A stretch of DNA of 27,017 bases from Chlamydiota bacterium (GTDB lineage: Bacteria > Chlamydiota > Chlamydiia > Chlamydiales > Rhabdochlamydiaceae), in contig JAAKFB010000002.1 of assembly GCA_011065235.1 (NCBI GenBank), forward strand, positions 1 to 27,017, read 5' to 3'. Shown in pieces: positions 1 to 7,061 of the stretch. How positions within the stretch are numbered: the stretch's first letter is position 1; each line of letters starts with the position of its first letter. A program made the position numbers and the translations under genes. The notes under the pieces were generated by a model, which saw nothing but the letters and a program-made list of their open reading frames with translations, was not told the DNA's origin and did not search any database.

Positions 1-43
1 GTCCAGACCCTTCTTGGCCACCGAATAGCTCGAAAATCCAGAC

Positions 44-895
44 TCAATGACTCTCATCACCCCATTTGGCTTTACGTGCCCATTTATATAGCTCTTTCTG
101 TTTGCGCGAAATCGTCCTTTTTCCGTCGGGGCACAACTCTAAAATCACATGACCAGAACGCTTTTGAGGATGCCTAAGGATCCGCTCTTTTGCAGGGCGT
201 GCAGGGTCTTTTCCCATAGCAATATAAGAGAATTTTTCGTCTTCCCATCCCAATTCTGCCTCTTTTAGATGGCGATGCTCACGCGAACGCTCAAGGCGGA
301 CAGAAAAATGACACCAATCTCCTTTTTGAGCCATCGGGCAAGGACCCTTATATGGGCAGGGGGCAATCATATGCCCTCCTTTCTCAATGAGGTGATTGCG
401 CACTTTGAGAATATGGGAAAATCCCCTCGGTGTTCCCGGTTCGACCACAACGAGGACCGAAGCGCTCTCCCACGCCCTTTCAAGTACCTCTATTTGAATA
501 GCTTGCGCAAGTTCTCCAAAGGAGTAGGAAAGGAGGACTAAATCTGCCTTTGGAAGGTCGATTTTGGAAATATCCCCCTCAACCCATTCAGCATCAACAA
601 ATTGCCTTCCTTTGGAGATCATTTTGGGATTTTGTTCGATCAGGGTCGCCTTTTCAATCGTGGGGAAGATCTCTTTTGCCGCTGCATAGCCCGTTCCCAG
701 CCCCGCACCCAAATCTAAAAATTGGGTGATTGGACAAGAGATTCTTTGACAAACTTCTCTTAAAACCACTGTAGTTGCAGCAAAAGTCGCAGGCATCCGC
801 GCAATGAGATACGCTTCTATTTCATCATCGGTTAAGGGTTTGATGTGATCTGTATGGTATTTTTTTGAAAGGGATTTATAAAAATCTTTTTTCAT
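44..895 (-). CDS. Rsm22/METTL17-family SAM-dependent methyltransferase-like protein (ribosomal small subunit)
   Basis: A 283-aa cytosolic protein. A class I SAM-binding motif, DLGAGLGTG, lies at residues 61-69, and a VEPGTPRGF motif at 151-159 is typical of the Rsm22 family. The C-terminal half has four cysteines in the family's metal-site arrangement: C180 and C186 (CPYKGPCP), C195 (WCHF) and C255 (LCPDG). In mitochondrial METTL17/Rsm22 the equivalent cysteines hold a 4Fe-4S cluster, and the protein helps small-subunit assembly. The same role here is inference. Length is close to bacterial homologues. The start at 895 has only a weak purine-rich ribosome site (GAGAA). The gene is divergent from the 113-aa gene and shares a 126-bp intergenic region with it. 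Family assignment is fairly secure; whether the protein methylates anything is unknown even for characterised relatives. Confidence 0.85.
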   Translation of the reverse strand: MKKDFYKSLSKKYHTDHIKPLTDDEIEAYLIARMPATFAATTVVLREVCQRISCPITQFLDLGAGLGTGYAAAKEIFPTIEKATLIEQNPKMISKGRQFVDAEWVEGDISKIDLPKADLVLLSYSFGELAQAIQIEVLERAWESASVLVVVEPGTPRGFSHILKVRNHLIEKGGHMIAPCPYKGPCPMAQKGDWCHFSVRLERSREHRHLKEAELGWEDEKFSYIAMGKDPARPAKERILRHPQKRSGHVILELCPDGKRTISRKQKELYKWARKAKWGDESH

Positions 896-930
896 TTCTC
901 AAGTTTATAGCAATAAAAAATAAACTGCAA

Positions 931-959
931 TTGACTTCATTAAGAAACCTTAATATACT
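931..959 (+). promoter_or_regulatory. Sigma-70-type promoter for the 113-aa gene
   Basis: TTGACT at 931-936 and TATACT at 954-959 are separated by 17 bp, a near-consensus housekeeping promoter. Transcription would start near 966 and leave a 5' leader of about 55 nt before the ATG at 1022. Such a good match suggests strong expression of the small protein. Confidence 0.7.
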
Positions 960-1021
960 ATATGTAACAGTTTATAACATGCTGTTTAAAATATAATATT
1001 TTTTTAAAAAGGAGAATAAAA

Positions 1022-1363
1022 ATGGCTGCTACTACTATTCTTACAGATAAAGCTAATCAAGCTTATACACAAGCTACAGAGCTTGCATCTACAGATAAAG
1101 CTAAAATCACAGAAGTCAGCACAACTGGTGCTGCTAAAGCAAAATCTAATTTCAATACTCTAGTTAAGCTTGTATCTTCTGTTTTTTCAAGCATTCTAGA
1201 ATATATTCAAAAAGGAATCGATATGGTTCTTGCAAAAGACACTCAAGCAAACATCAAACAAAAAGCAAGCGATGCCAACGACAGCGTTGTGAATCTTGCT
1301 GGTGGTGTGAGAGATCGCGTTGTTGCTTTTTACAGCACACATATCTCTCCTAGACTTGCCTAA
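1022..1363 (+). CDS. Small helical protein of unknown function (113 aa)
   Basis: I do not recognise this protein. It is 113 aa, rich in Ala, Thr, Lys and Ser, and lacks cysteine. It looks mainly alpha-helical: an amphipathic N-terminal region (residues 1-45) leads into a more hydrophobic central stretch (about 46-70, VKLVSSVFSSILEYI), then another Lys/Ala-rich segment. No classical signal peptide is present. The start is supported by AAGGAG at 1009-1014, 7 nt before the ATG, and the gene has its own strong promoter and terminator, so it is very probably real and expressed alone. It could be a small secreted, inclusion-associated or DNA-condensing protein of the kind chlamydiae express late, but no motif shows this. 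Confidence 0.75.
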   Translation: MAATTILTDKANQAYTQATELASTDKAKITEVSTTGAAKAKSNFNTLVKLVSSVFSSILEYIQKGIDMVLAKDTQANIKQKASDANDSVVNLAGGVRDRVVAFYSTHISPRLA

Positions 1364-1374
1364 ATATCTTTGGG

Positions 1375-1406
1375 GTTAGATCAAAAGGTCTAACTCTAAT
1401 TTTTTA
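1375..1406 (+). terminator. Rho-independent terminator after the 113-aa gene
   Basis: A stem GTTAGA (1375-1380) / TCTAAC (1389-1394) with an 8-nt loop is followed by a T-rich run to 1406. It lies 12 bp after the stop codon and overlaps the 3' end of the convergent ung gene, whose stop is at 1396. Confidence 0.65.
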
Positions 1407-2067
1407 CACTCCAATCAATTGGGGTTTTTCCCCATTTTTCTAAGTGTTCATTCGCTTTTGAAAAATGGCGACATCCAAAAAAGCCATGAGATGCCGAATA
1501 GGGCGAGGGATGCGCAGCTGTCAGCACCACATGATGTGTCTGTGTCAACAGATGATCACACTTTTCTTTTGCCGATTTGCCCCATAGAAGAAATACAATG
1601 GGATCTTTGCGCTCCGCCAATTTTGCTAGGATCGCATCGGTGAATTGTTCCCAACCTTTGCCATAGTGAGATTTGGGCTCGGAAGCGCGTACAGTCAGAG
1701 TTGCATTGAGAAGGAGAACTCCCTGTTTTGCCCAGCAGGTGAGGCATCCCGTTTCGGATAGGGGAATTTTTACATCTTCCTCGAGTTCCTTGAAGATGTT
1801 TTTCAGCGAGGGTGGAGGATTTATGCCACGAGGAACGCTAAAACTCATCCCATGCGCTTGTCCCGATCCATGATAGGGGTCTTGGCCCATGATGACGACT
1901 TTAACATCTTCGTAAGGGGTTTGGGCAAGGGCATGAAAAATGAGCGTTTCAGGGGGATAAACGGTCTCGTTTTTCCGCTCATTTTCTAAAAAAACTTTAA
2001 GCTCTTTGACATAGGACTTCGCGATCTCATCTTTGAGGATCGCATGCCAGTTTTTTGCTATCTTCAT
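1396..2067 (-). CDS. ung: Uracil-DNA glycosylase, family 1
   Basis: A 223-aa enzyme that removes uracil from DNA to start base-excision repair in the cytosol. The water-activating motif GQDPYHG (residues 61-67, catalytic Asp63) is present, followed by the conserved GMSFSVP uracil-pocket segment and the DNA-intercalating HPSPYS loop (from His186). Length is typical of bacterial Ung. The gene converges on the 113-aa gene and overlaps its terminator. The ATG at 2067 follows a poor ribosome site, but the protein begins where family members usually begin. All key residues are intact. Confidence 0.97.
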   Translation of the reverse strand: MKIAKNWHAILKDEIAKSYVKELKVFLENERKNETVYPPETLIFHALAQTPYEDVKVVIMGQDPYHGSGQAHGMSFSVPRGINPPPSLKNIFKELEEDVKIPLSETGCLTCWAKQGVLLLNATLTVRASEPKSHYGKGWEQFTDAILAKLAERKDPIVFLLWGKSAKEKCDHLLTQTHHVVLTAAHPSPYSASHGFFGCRHFSKANEHLEKWGKTPIDWSVKN

Positions 2068-2129
2068 AGGAAAACAATTTTAAGAAGCCCAAGCCTATAA
2101 GACAAGAAGAAACAACATATAAAAAATTC

Positions 2130-2157
2130 TCGACAAAAATCTTTAAAGAGCTATAAA
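2130..2157 (+). promoter_or_regulatory. Probable sigma-70-type promoter for the 105-aa gene
   Basis: TCGACA at 2130-2135 and TATAAA at 2152-2157 are spaced by 16 bp, about 40 bp before the start codon at 2199. The match is moderate; no other pair in the 131-bp gap is better. Confidence 0.45.
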
Positions 2158-2198
2158 CTATTTTTCACATTTTACCCTCAAACCATAAGGAGGAAACG

Positions 2199-2516
2199 AT
2201 GTCAGCAATAGGAAATTCAACACAAACAAATTACTTAGATCCTACACGAGTGCAGGCTCGCAGACAGCAAAGAGTTCAAGCAGTAGAAGTAATAGCTCCA
2301 GCTGTCAATGACGTCGTTACTGGAGTTGTGACATCAGTACTAAGCAATCAGTCTAGTCCAATAGCGCAAGTTGCAGCTCCAATAGTAGGGACTGTCTCAG
2401 GAGAATGCGCAGAGAGTACTTCAAAGATCGTTTGTGAAACCACTGCTATTCCCGCTGTTGAGAAGATAGAAGAAGGATGTGTGTACGTGAAAGATAAAAT
2501 TGAAAATTTATGCTAG
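2199..2516 (+). CDS. Small unknown protein with hydrophobic middle (105 aa)
   Basis: Not recognised. A strong ribosome site, AAGGAGG (2187-2193), sits 5 nt before the ATG, and a promoter-like pair lies upstream. The N-terminus is polar and Arg/Gln-rich (residues 1-28). The middle (about 29-68) is rich in Val, Ala, Ile and Pro and could associate weakly with a membrane. The C-terminus is charged and holds four cysteines, the last being the final residue. No signal peptide is seen. Like the 113-aa gene it is a single, well-signalled small gene between housekeeping and accessory DNA. A secreted or inclusion-related role is possible but not shown. Confidence 0.7.
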   Translation: MSAIGNSTQTNYLDPTRVQARRQQRVQAVEVIAPAVNDVVTGVVTSVLSNQSSPIAQVAAPIVGTVSGECAESTSKIVCETTAIPAVEKIEEGCVYVKDKIENLC

Positions 2517-2540
2517 CTCATCTAAACAATGTACATTTTT

Positions 2541-2691
2541 TCTATTACCCGTGACTGCTACCTTCTTTTCATCGAGGCGTAAGCGAGGAATTTAAGTGCA
2601 AGTTTCTTGAGGACGGCAAGGCGTTTACACCCCTTGTCGATGAGAGAAGCGAAGTAGATGAGTTCCACAGGTAGCAATCACGGGTATTAGA
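2541..2691. repeat. 151-bp element bounded by 22-bp inverted repeats
   Basis: The outer arms 2541-2562 and 2670-2691 are inverted copies with two mismatches (core ACCCGTGA ... TCACGGGT). The interior contains further partly complementary segments (CATCGA near 2570, TCGATGAG near 2638). The right arm ends 6 nt before the start codon of the 771-aa gene. No clear target-site duplication is visible. The layout resembles a miniature inverted-repeat element or a large structured RNA; genomic copy number cannot be judged here. Confidence 0.6.
2558..2677 (-). CDS. Possible 39-aa basic microprotein inside the inverted-repeat element
   Basis: On the minus strand an open frame of 39 codons begins at a TTG in the right arm (2675-2677) and ends at a TAG in the left arm (2558-2560), so it almost exactly fills the element. 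The product would be basic and helical (e.g. FASLIDKGCKRLAVLKKL, then KFLAYASMKRR). No good ribosome site precedes the TTG. It may be a real microprotein, a decayed gene end carried by the element, or chance. Confidence 0.25.
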   Translation of the reverse strand: MLPVELIYFASLIDKGCKRLAVLKKLALKFLAYASMKRR

Positions 2692-2697
2692 TAAATC

Positions 2698-5013
2698 ATG
2701 TTAAGCATTCAAATTGATGCAGAAAAAAGGCAAAAAATTGATGAGCATTTTTCTGACAGAGGATGTTTTTCAGAAGTTGAAAAATTTCCATATTGCGATG
2801 AAGAAAGTGGATCAAAGCCCAACTTCTACTGGAAAAAAGAAGAACAAATTGTTTCTCGAGAACATGATGGGAAAGAATATGTCTGGAAGATTCATAGTCT
2901 AGATTCCTCAGTAAAAAGTTTTCACAAAAAGATTATCGAAGTATCTACAAAAGTTCTCGCTAACTTACCTAATCGCATGTTTCTTCCCAATCCCAACTAT
3001 TTGAAAGTAGAAGCACTAACCGGCTCAGGAGAAAGTTCTATTTTGCAATTTGCCCTGGAAGAACAACCTCCCGAGACCTTTCTATCTTTAGCAAATATTA
3101 GAAGAGATTTCTTCGAATTTTTTATAAAAATTCCGGAACAAAATATTGAATGTAAATGGACAGATTACATTGAGCACAGAATGCTTGAATTAGGAACTCA
3201 AAATCCCATAGCTTACTATCAATACAAGACCGAGCTAAAAAAAACAGAACTAGATATCAGTTTAGACTCAAATTCTGAACCGGATTTAAGTAATTTAATT
3301 CAATTTTCACTATTCAAACCCCCGACAAATTTCTCTATCACTAGCATCGATAAAGAAGGAATACTTTCATCCTGGGAAATCAGCGATAACAAGACTTTGC
3401 ATCTATTTGAGTCTCAAGAAGGTTCTTGTTTTTTTCTACTTGCATACAAGGGACAATGGGAATTTGTTGATGAAGTTTATATCATTGCTCCCAACGAAAC
3501 AACTCTGAATGCAAAGGACGCAGATGATATCATCTCGGCTCGTTCGTTATTACGGTTAATAAAATTTGAACGAACAGATATTTATCGCCGAGCTCTTTTT
3601 AATTTAGAAAATCGCCTAAGCTTGATTATTCCCTCGCTTCTCATTAAGCCCTCTGGTCGAGGAATCATTGCTCTCAGAACTCCTATAGGATATTTTCTTT
3701 GCATAGAAAACACTTTTTTTGATGAATCTGACAGGTCTAAAAAAAGGTTTTTAGTAATACCATTTCCTCCTTATCTCGATGAATCACTTGGAATCACGTA
3801 TTTAGACCAAATTAAAATGAATGATCCCACCACACCTTTTCGCATATGTCAATCTGAGGAAGTTGGGCAAATTCTTTCAGAAGTCGACTTAGAAAAGTTA
3901 TATTCTAAATGCCTAAAACTTCTTGATGCTAAAAATGAGAAACCTCTTGTGTTTTACCCACAATCTCCAATCCCAGAAACACTAAGACTAAAAAATATTG
4001 AAGAACAAAAAAAACCTCTAAGACGACTTCTAGAACATACCTATTGCTGGCACTCAAAAAACGGATGCCTTGTATTTTTTGAATATGAAGCTGGTCAGCC
4101 TATCTGGAAAATTTACACTGCAGACAAAAACATCTACACACCAGATGTTGTCGAGTTCATAGATCATAGAAATAAAAAAATCACACTCCCATGGGGGAAA
4201 GATTATGTGCCAATATTGGATCTTCTTCGTTTGGAATCCATTTCCTCGAACAAAAAACTCGTTATTTTTAGAATTGTAGAACAAAAAAGTTCCATAGATG
4301 GAAATACTCCTGTATCACCTACTCGATGGAATTTAACCTTGGTTGTCTATGGTTCCTCTACCACGTTATATAAGAAACTATTCGAAGTTCACACGCATGT
4401 ATATCTTCAGACTCCAGCAAGTCCAAATGTAATAGACATCCACTTGACTAAGCAGGGCTTGCAATCCCGAGAAATTCCAGAATCGCAATTGAAACAAAGG
4501 ATAGCAAGAAGAGGGCAAGTGGAGCAAATTTATCCTTCGCGCCAGTTCATCAACAAAATCTTAAAAGATTTTGATGATCAAATATCGCTTGAAGGATTTC
4601 GTAAAAACTGTTCAGAATATGCTGTCAAAATTTTCAGCTATGCAGGAAAGCCATTTGCTGAAAACAATCTAAACCCTCTTGACTCTAATTGGAATCCACT
4701 AGCCTATACATCAACTTCCCCGTCATTGGATAGAAAAGAACACGCAGTACAAACTCGTCGGGAATTGACCCGCTGCTCTTCAGAAACTACGACTATGATC
4801 ATCTATGAAATAAAAAATGGATCGAATTACTTCTATCATGTTTATTCCGCAAATAGAAATGATTCTAAGCCTTTGTTCTCAGAAACAAGTGGTTTCAGAT
4901 ATACAATTGATTTATTTTATCCAGAAAATGAAGAATTCCATTTGATTTTAAGAAGAACTGGAATTTTTTCATTTTTAACAACAAAAACAACAATAAAACC
5001 AAACCAAAACTAA
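2698..5013 (+). CDS. Large protein of unknown function (771 aa), first gene of a three-gene cluster
   Basis: I do not recognise this 771-aa protein. It has no signal peptide and no membrane segment, is rich in charged and aromatic residues, and is encoded in AT-rich DNA, unlike the core genes nearby. Several stretches look alike in layout: a beta-rich segment with a W/Y-x-x-Y-S/T-A-D/N pattern (WKIYTADKN near 475 and FYHVYSANRN near 715), each followed by a segment ending in ITLPW or TIDLFYP. This hints at repeated domains. The ATG at 2698 is the first after an in-frame stop, has no Shine-Dalgarno sequence, and directly abuts the inverted-repeat element, so the original 5' end may be lost. 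The two small membrane-protein genes follow at 10 and 18 bp spacing. An effector or host-interaction role is conceivable only from context. Confidence 0.75.
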   Translation: MLSIQIDAEKRQKIDEHFSDRGCFSEVEKFPYCDEESGSKPNFYWKKEEQIVSREHDGKEYVWKIHSLDSSVKSFHKKIIEVSTKVLANLPNRMFLPNPNYLKVEALTGSGESSILQFALEEQPPETFLSLANIRRDFFEFFIKIPEQNIECKWTDYIEHRMLELGTQNPIAYYQYKTELKKTELDISLDSNSEPDLSNLIQFSLFKPPTNFSITSIDKEGILSSWEISDNKTLHLFESQEGSCFFLLAYKGQWEFVDEVYIIAPNETTLNAKDADDIISARSLLRLIKFERTDIYRRALFNLENRLSLIIPSLLIKPSGRGIIALRTPIGYFLCIENTFFDESDRSKKRFLVIPFPPYLDESLGITYLDQIKMNDPTTPFRICQSEEVGQILSEVDLEKLYSKCLKLLDAKNEKPLVFYPQSPIPETLRLKNIEEQKKPLRRLLEHTYCWHSKNGCLVFFEYEAGQPIWKIYTADKNIYTPDVVEFIDHRNKKITLPWGKDYVPILDLLRLESISSNKKLVIFRIVEQKSSIDGNTPVSPTRWNLTLVVYGSSTTLYKKLFEVHTHVYLQTPASPNVIDIHLTKQGLQSREIPESQLKQRIARRGQVEQIYPSRQFINKILKDFDDQISLEGFRKNCSEYAVKIFSYAGKPFAENNLNPLDSNWNPLAYTSTSPSLDRKEHAVQTRRELTRCSSETTTMIIYEIKNGSNYFYHVYSANRNDSKPLFSETSGFRYTIDLFYPENEEFHLILRRTGIFSFLTTKTTIKPNQN

Positions 5014-5023
5014 GGAGAAAAAA

Positions 5024-5347
5024 ATGGAATCTAAGCCAATATTACATTCTGACCATTCACATAGCACACCAAAATGGACTAACGACGACAAAGCAAAAGC
5101 CTTAAATGCAGCAGCATTTATATGTTTTTTAGGAGTTGCTATTGCTGCTGCTGTTGAAAGAAGTTTTTGGTGTCACCAAAAAATATGCAACGATTTTGTT
5201 TCTCTCAAGGATAAGAGAGAGATTTGCAATTGGACTGAACTTACTCTTTCTCTTGTTGGGATGGCATTATCAACAATTTCTGTAATTTACTTCAGCAATT
5301 GTTGTAAAAAAAGTTCCCAAAATAGAACTGACGAATATGGTTCATAA
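5024..5347 (+). CDS. Two-TM membrane protein with cysteine loop, paralogue A (107 aa)
   Basis: A small membrane protein with two predicted transmembrane helices (about residues 27-44 and 72-91). The loop between them holds three cysteines (C50, C55, C68) in the frame ERSFWC-x4-C-ND ... REIC-x-W. Both termini are polar, and the C-terminal tail adds a CC pair (93-94). The ribosome site AAGGAG sits just before the ATG, 10 bp after the 771-aa gene, so the genes are probably co-transcribed. It is clearly a paralogue of the next gene. The bilobed hydrophobic pattern recalls chlamydial inclusion-membrane (Inc) proteins, although the loop here is longer (about 27 residues) and has no obvious secretion signal. 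Function unknown. Confidence 0.75.
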   Translation: MESKPILHSDHSHSTPKWTNDDKAKALNAAAFICFLGVAIAAAVERSFWCHQKICNDFVSLKDKREICNWTELTLSLVGMALSTISVIYFSNCCKKSSQNRTDEYGS

Positions 5348-5365
5348 TAAGGAGGAGGATTCTTT

Positions 5366-5686
5366 ATGCAAATCAACAATTTATTTCGAAATCTTTTTGT
5401 CAACTGTAGTAACGATGATATTTCTAAAGCACTTACAGTGATGGCATTTGGGTGTTTTTTTATAAATCTTATCGCTACTGTCGCTGAAAGATCTTTTTGG
5501 TGTAAGGGAAAAATATGTAATGACTACGAAACTTTATCCAAAAATAGAGAAATCTGTCATTGGATTCAACTTGGTACTTCTATAATTGGATCTCTTTTTT
5601 CAGTAGTAGCCATACTTTATTTAACGGATAAAATTAAAAATAAAAACATTTCAACAACGGACATGATAGATATAAAAACCGAATAA
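5366..5686 (+). CDS. Two-TM membrane protein with cysteine loop, paralogue B (106 aa)
   Basis: Paralogue of the preceding gene. Two hydrophobic helices (about 23-40 and 67-86) flank a loop with C46, C51 and C64. The cysteine spacing (x4, x12) and the motifs ERSFWC, KICND and REIC-x-W are identical to paralogue A, while the tails have diverged completely. A strong ribosome site (AAGGAGGAGG) lies about 9-18 nt before the ATG, and the gene starts 18 bp after its sister, fitting an operon. Conservation confined to the two helices and the loop suggests the loop is the working part, possibly disulfide-bonded on an oxidising face of a membrane. No known domain recognised. Confidence 0.75.
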   Translation: MQINNLFRNLFVNCSNDDISKALTVMAFGCFFINLIATVAERSFWCKGKICNDYETLSKNREICHWIQLGTSIIGSLFSVVAILYLTDKIKNKNISTTDMIDIKTE

Positions 5687-5728
5687 TAAAAAATTATGGA
5701 CATAGAGGGGCTCTGAAATTGCTAAAAA

Positions 5729-5758
5729 TTGACTTTTAGGAGTTTTTTATTCTACAAT
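5729..5758 (+). promoter_or_regulatory. Promoter for the 84-aa gene and tRNA-Pro
   Basis: TTGACT at 5729-5734 and TACAAT at 5753-5758 are 18 bp apart. Initiation near 5765 gives a leader of about 20 nt before the ATG at 5786. This pair lies inside the longer open frame that starts at 5729, which argues for the downstream ATG as the true start. Confidence 0.65.
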
Positions 5759-5785
5759 TGGTCTCTTTTCCAGGAGGAACTTGAC

Positions 5786-6040
5786 ATGGGCGATTTATCT
5801 GAAAACAATTTGATTCGATTTAAAAATATTTCTCGTAAGAAAGATTCCATCTATACCAATTTCAAGGTGAAGGGTCTGAGAGCTGGTGTCAATTTCAACG
5901 CTTCGATTCAAGTCGACATTTCAGCTGCTGAAGTTCATCCTGGCGATGTCTTGGAAAAAATCATCGAAGAATGTGCCCGTGTTGGAGTGAAGGAGTTTAA
6001 AAGCGCTGAATTCCAATTCGAGGGTCTTCAAAATATCTAA
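5786..6040 (+). CDS. Small conserved-looking protein of unknown function (84 aa)
   Basis: The start at 5786 is chosen over the in-frame ATG at 5729 because AGGAGG (5772-5777) sits 8 nt upstream and a promoter overlaps the longer N-terminus. The 84-aa product starts MGDLSENN and is soluble, with alternating beta-strand-like and helical segments (KVKGLRAGVNFNASIQVDIS, then an acidic helix with ECARVGVKEF). No signal peptide or membrane helix is present. It is probably co-transcribed with tRNA-Pro, whose first base is 2 nt after the stop codon. From memory, chlamydiae have a similarly small unnamed gene in the interval near the GlmU-like and hemB genes; I cannot confirm homology. Function unknown. 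Confidence 0.7.
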   Translation: MGDLSENNLIRFKNISRKKDSIYTNFKVKGLRAGVNFNASIQVDISAAEVHPGDVLEKIIEECARVGVKEFKSAEFQFEGLQNI

Positions 6041-6041
6041 T

Positions 6042-6115
6042 CTGGGTGTAGCGCAGCTTGGTAGCGTACTTGCATGGGGTGCAAGGGGTCGGAGGTTCGA
6101 ATCCTCTCACCCAGA
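6042..6115 (+). tRNA. tRNA-Pro (anticodon GGG)
   Basis: A full cloverleaf of 74 nt. Acceptor stem CTGGGTG/CACCCAG (7 bp), D-stem GCGC/GCGT, anticodon stem CTTGC/GCAAG with loop ATGGGGT, T-stem GGAGG/CCTCT with TTCGAAT loop, discriminator A. U33 precedes anticodon GGG, and G37 follows as expected for tRNA-Pro. The 3' CCA is not encoded and must be added enzymatically. A T-run (6116-6121) follows immediately and may end transcription. The tRNA is only 1 nt separated from the preceding stop codon, so 5' processing would trim the mRNA end. Confidence 0.96.
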
Positions 6116-6131
6116 TTTTTTTAGAGATCCC

Positions 6132-6278
6132 TGTGGAAAATTCTGTTCATAGCCTGTTCGTAAGTGGAGCATGAGCTGTGCACAAGTGGGGTTATCGTCC
6201 ATTTGTCTTCAATCTTTTGACAATTTATCAACAGAGCTTTTTCTCTAGGAAAAAGAGGGACTTATCGACATTTCCACA
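6132..6278. other. Cluster of DnaA-box-like 9-mers; candidate oriC or DnaA-regulated region
   Basis: This 244-bp gap between tRNA-Pro and the GlmU-like gene contains at least five sequences close to TTWTNCACA. They are TGTGGAAAA (6132-6140, minus-strand TTTTCCACA, full match), TGTGCACAA (6177-6185, one mismatch), TTATCAACA (6225-6233, one mismatch), TTATCGACA (6262-6270, one mismatch) and ATTTCCACA (6270-6278, one mismatch). A weaker TTATCGTCC is at 6192. An AT-rich stretch follows (about 6293-6331), as expected of a duplex-unwinding element. An origin role is inference; a DnaA-controlled promoter is the alternative. Confidence 0.5.
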
Positions 6279-6359
6279 GCCCCAGAAGAAGAAGAATATA
6301 GCATATAAAAAGAGTATTCTTTAAAAAATAAGGAGGTTTCATTACAATCTCTAGAGGGT

Positions 6360-7061
6360 ATGGAAAAATTTTTACTACACAATTTCTTTGATTTAGAGCA
6401 ATTCGCTCATACAGAGGCATTCGAAGGATGCCAATATGTCTGGGAAGCACTAGCAAATTTAGAAGCATTCTTCGATAGGGCTGAACTCGGAAAGATTGAA
6501 TGTACAGTCCCGGAGGGTGTTCATCTCATCCATCCAGAGCTTATTTCCATTGGAAAAGGAACGGTCCTCGAGCCTGGAGCTTTTATTCAGGGTCCCTGCA
6601 TCATTGGACGGGATTGTGAAGTGCGCCATGGGGCTTATATCCGTGGACACGTTTTGACCGGAGATCGGTGTATTTTGGGCCATGGCAGCGAGATCAAATC
6701 TTCTCTTTTACTCGATGATGTCTATGCTGCCCACTTCAATTACGTGGGAGATTCGATTTTGGGAAATCGCGTCAATGTGGGAGCCGGGGTCAAACTCGCC
6801 AATTTACGTCTCGATCATCAAAATATTCAGATCTCTTATCAAGGACAGAAAATCCAAACAAATTTGCGAAAGCTTGGAGCCATCATCGGAGATGGCGCTC
6901 AATTAGGATGTAATGCAGTGGCAAATCCGGGAACTCTCATTGGAAAGAGTGCTATCTGTCATCCATGCATCACGGTGGGAGGATATATCCCCCCACAAGC
7001 AAAAGTTCGCTCAACTCAAAAGATGGTGATACAAGACTATGTCGACAGAAGCTGTTTCTAA
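6360..7061 (+). CDS. GlmU-like left-handed beta-helix acetyltransferase domain protein
   Basis: A 233-aa cytosolic protein built mainly of hexapeptide repeats (I/L/V-G-x-x-x-x) from about residue 55 to 215, the left-handed parallel beta-helix of sugar-nucleotide acyltransferases. It includes the segment HFNYVGDSILGNRVNVGAG, close to the active-site turn of GlmU-type acetyltransferases. The N-terminal pyrophosphorylase domain of full GlmU (about 450 aa) is absent, which matches the short chlamydial GlmU-like protein as I recall it. A role in UDP-N-acetylglucosamine or LPS precursor synthesis is inferred. The start is unusual: the good AAGGAGG (6330-6336) lies 23 nt before the ATG, and only GAGGG is adjacent. 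The 3' end overlaps the next gene by 23 nt, suggesting translational coupling. Confidence 0.8.
   Translation: MEKFLLHNFFDLEQFAHTEAFEGCQYVWEALANLEAFFDRAELGKIECTVPEGVHLIHPELISIGKGTVLEPGAFIQGPCIIGRDCEVRHGAYIRGHVLTGDRCILGHGSEIKSSLLLDDVYAAHFNYVGDSILGNRVNVGAGVKLANLRLDHQNIQISYQGQKIQTNLRKLGAIIGDGAQLGCNAVANPGTLIGKSAICHPCITVGGYIPPQAKVRSTQKMVIQDYVDRSCF

Noticed and set aside
5729..5785. A longer start for the 84-aa gene
   Set aside because: The region contains the promoter pair at 5729-5758, and the AGGAGG site serves the ATG at 5786.
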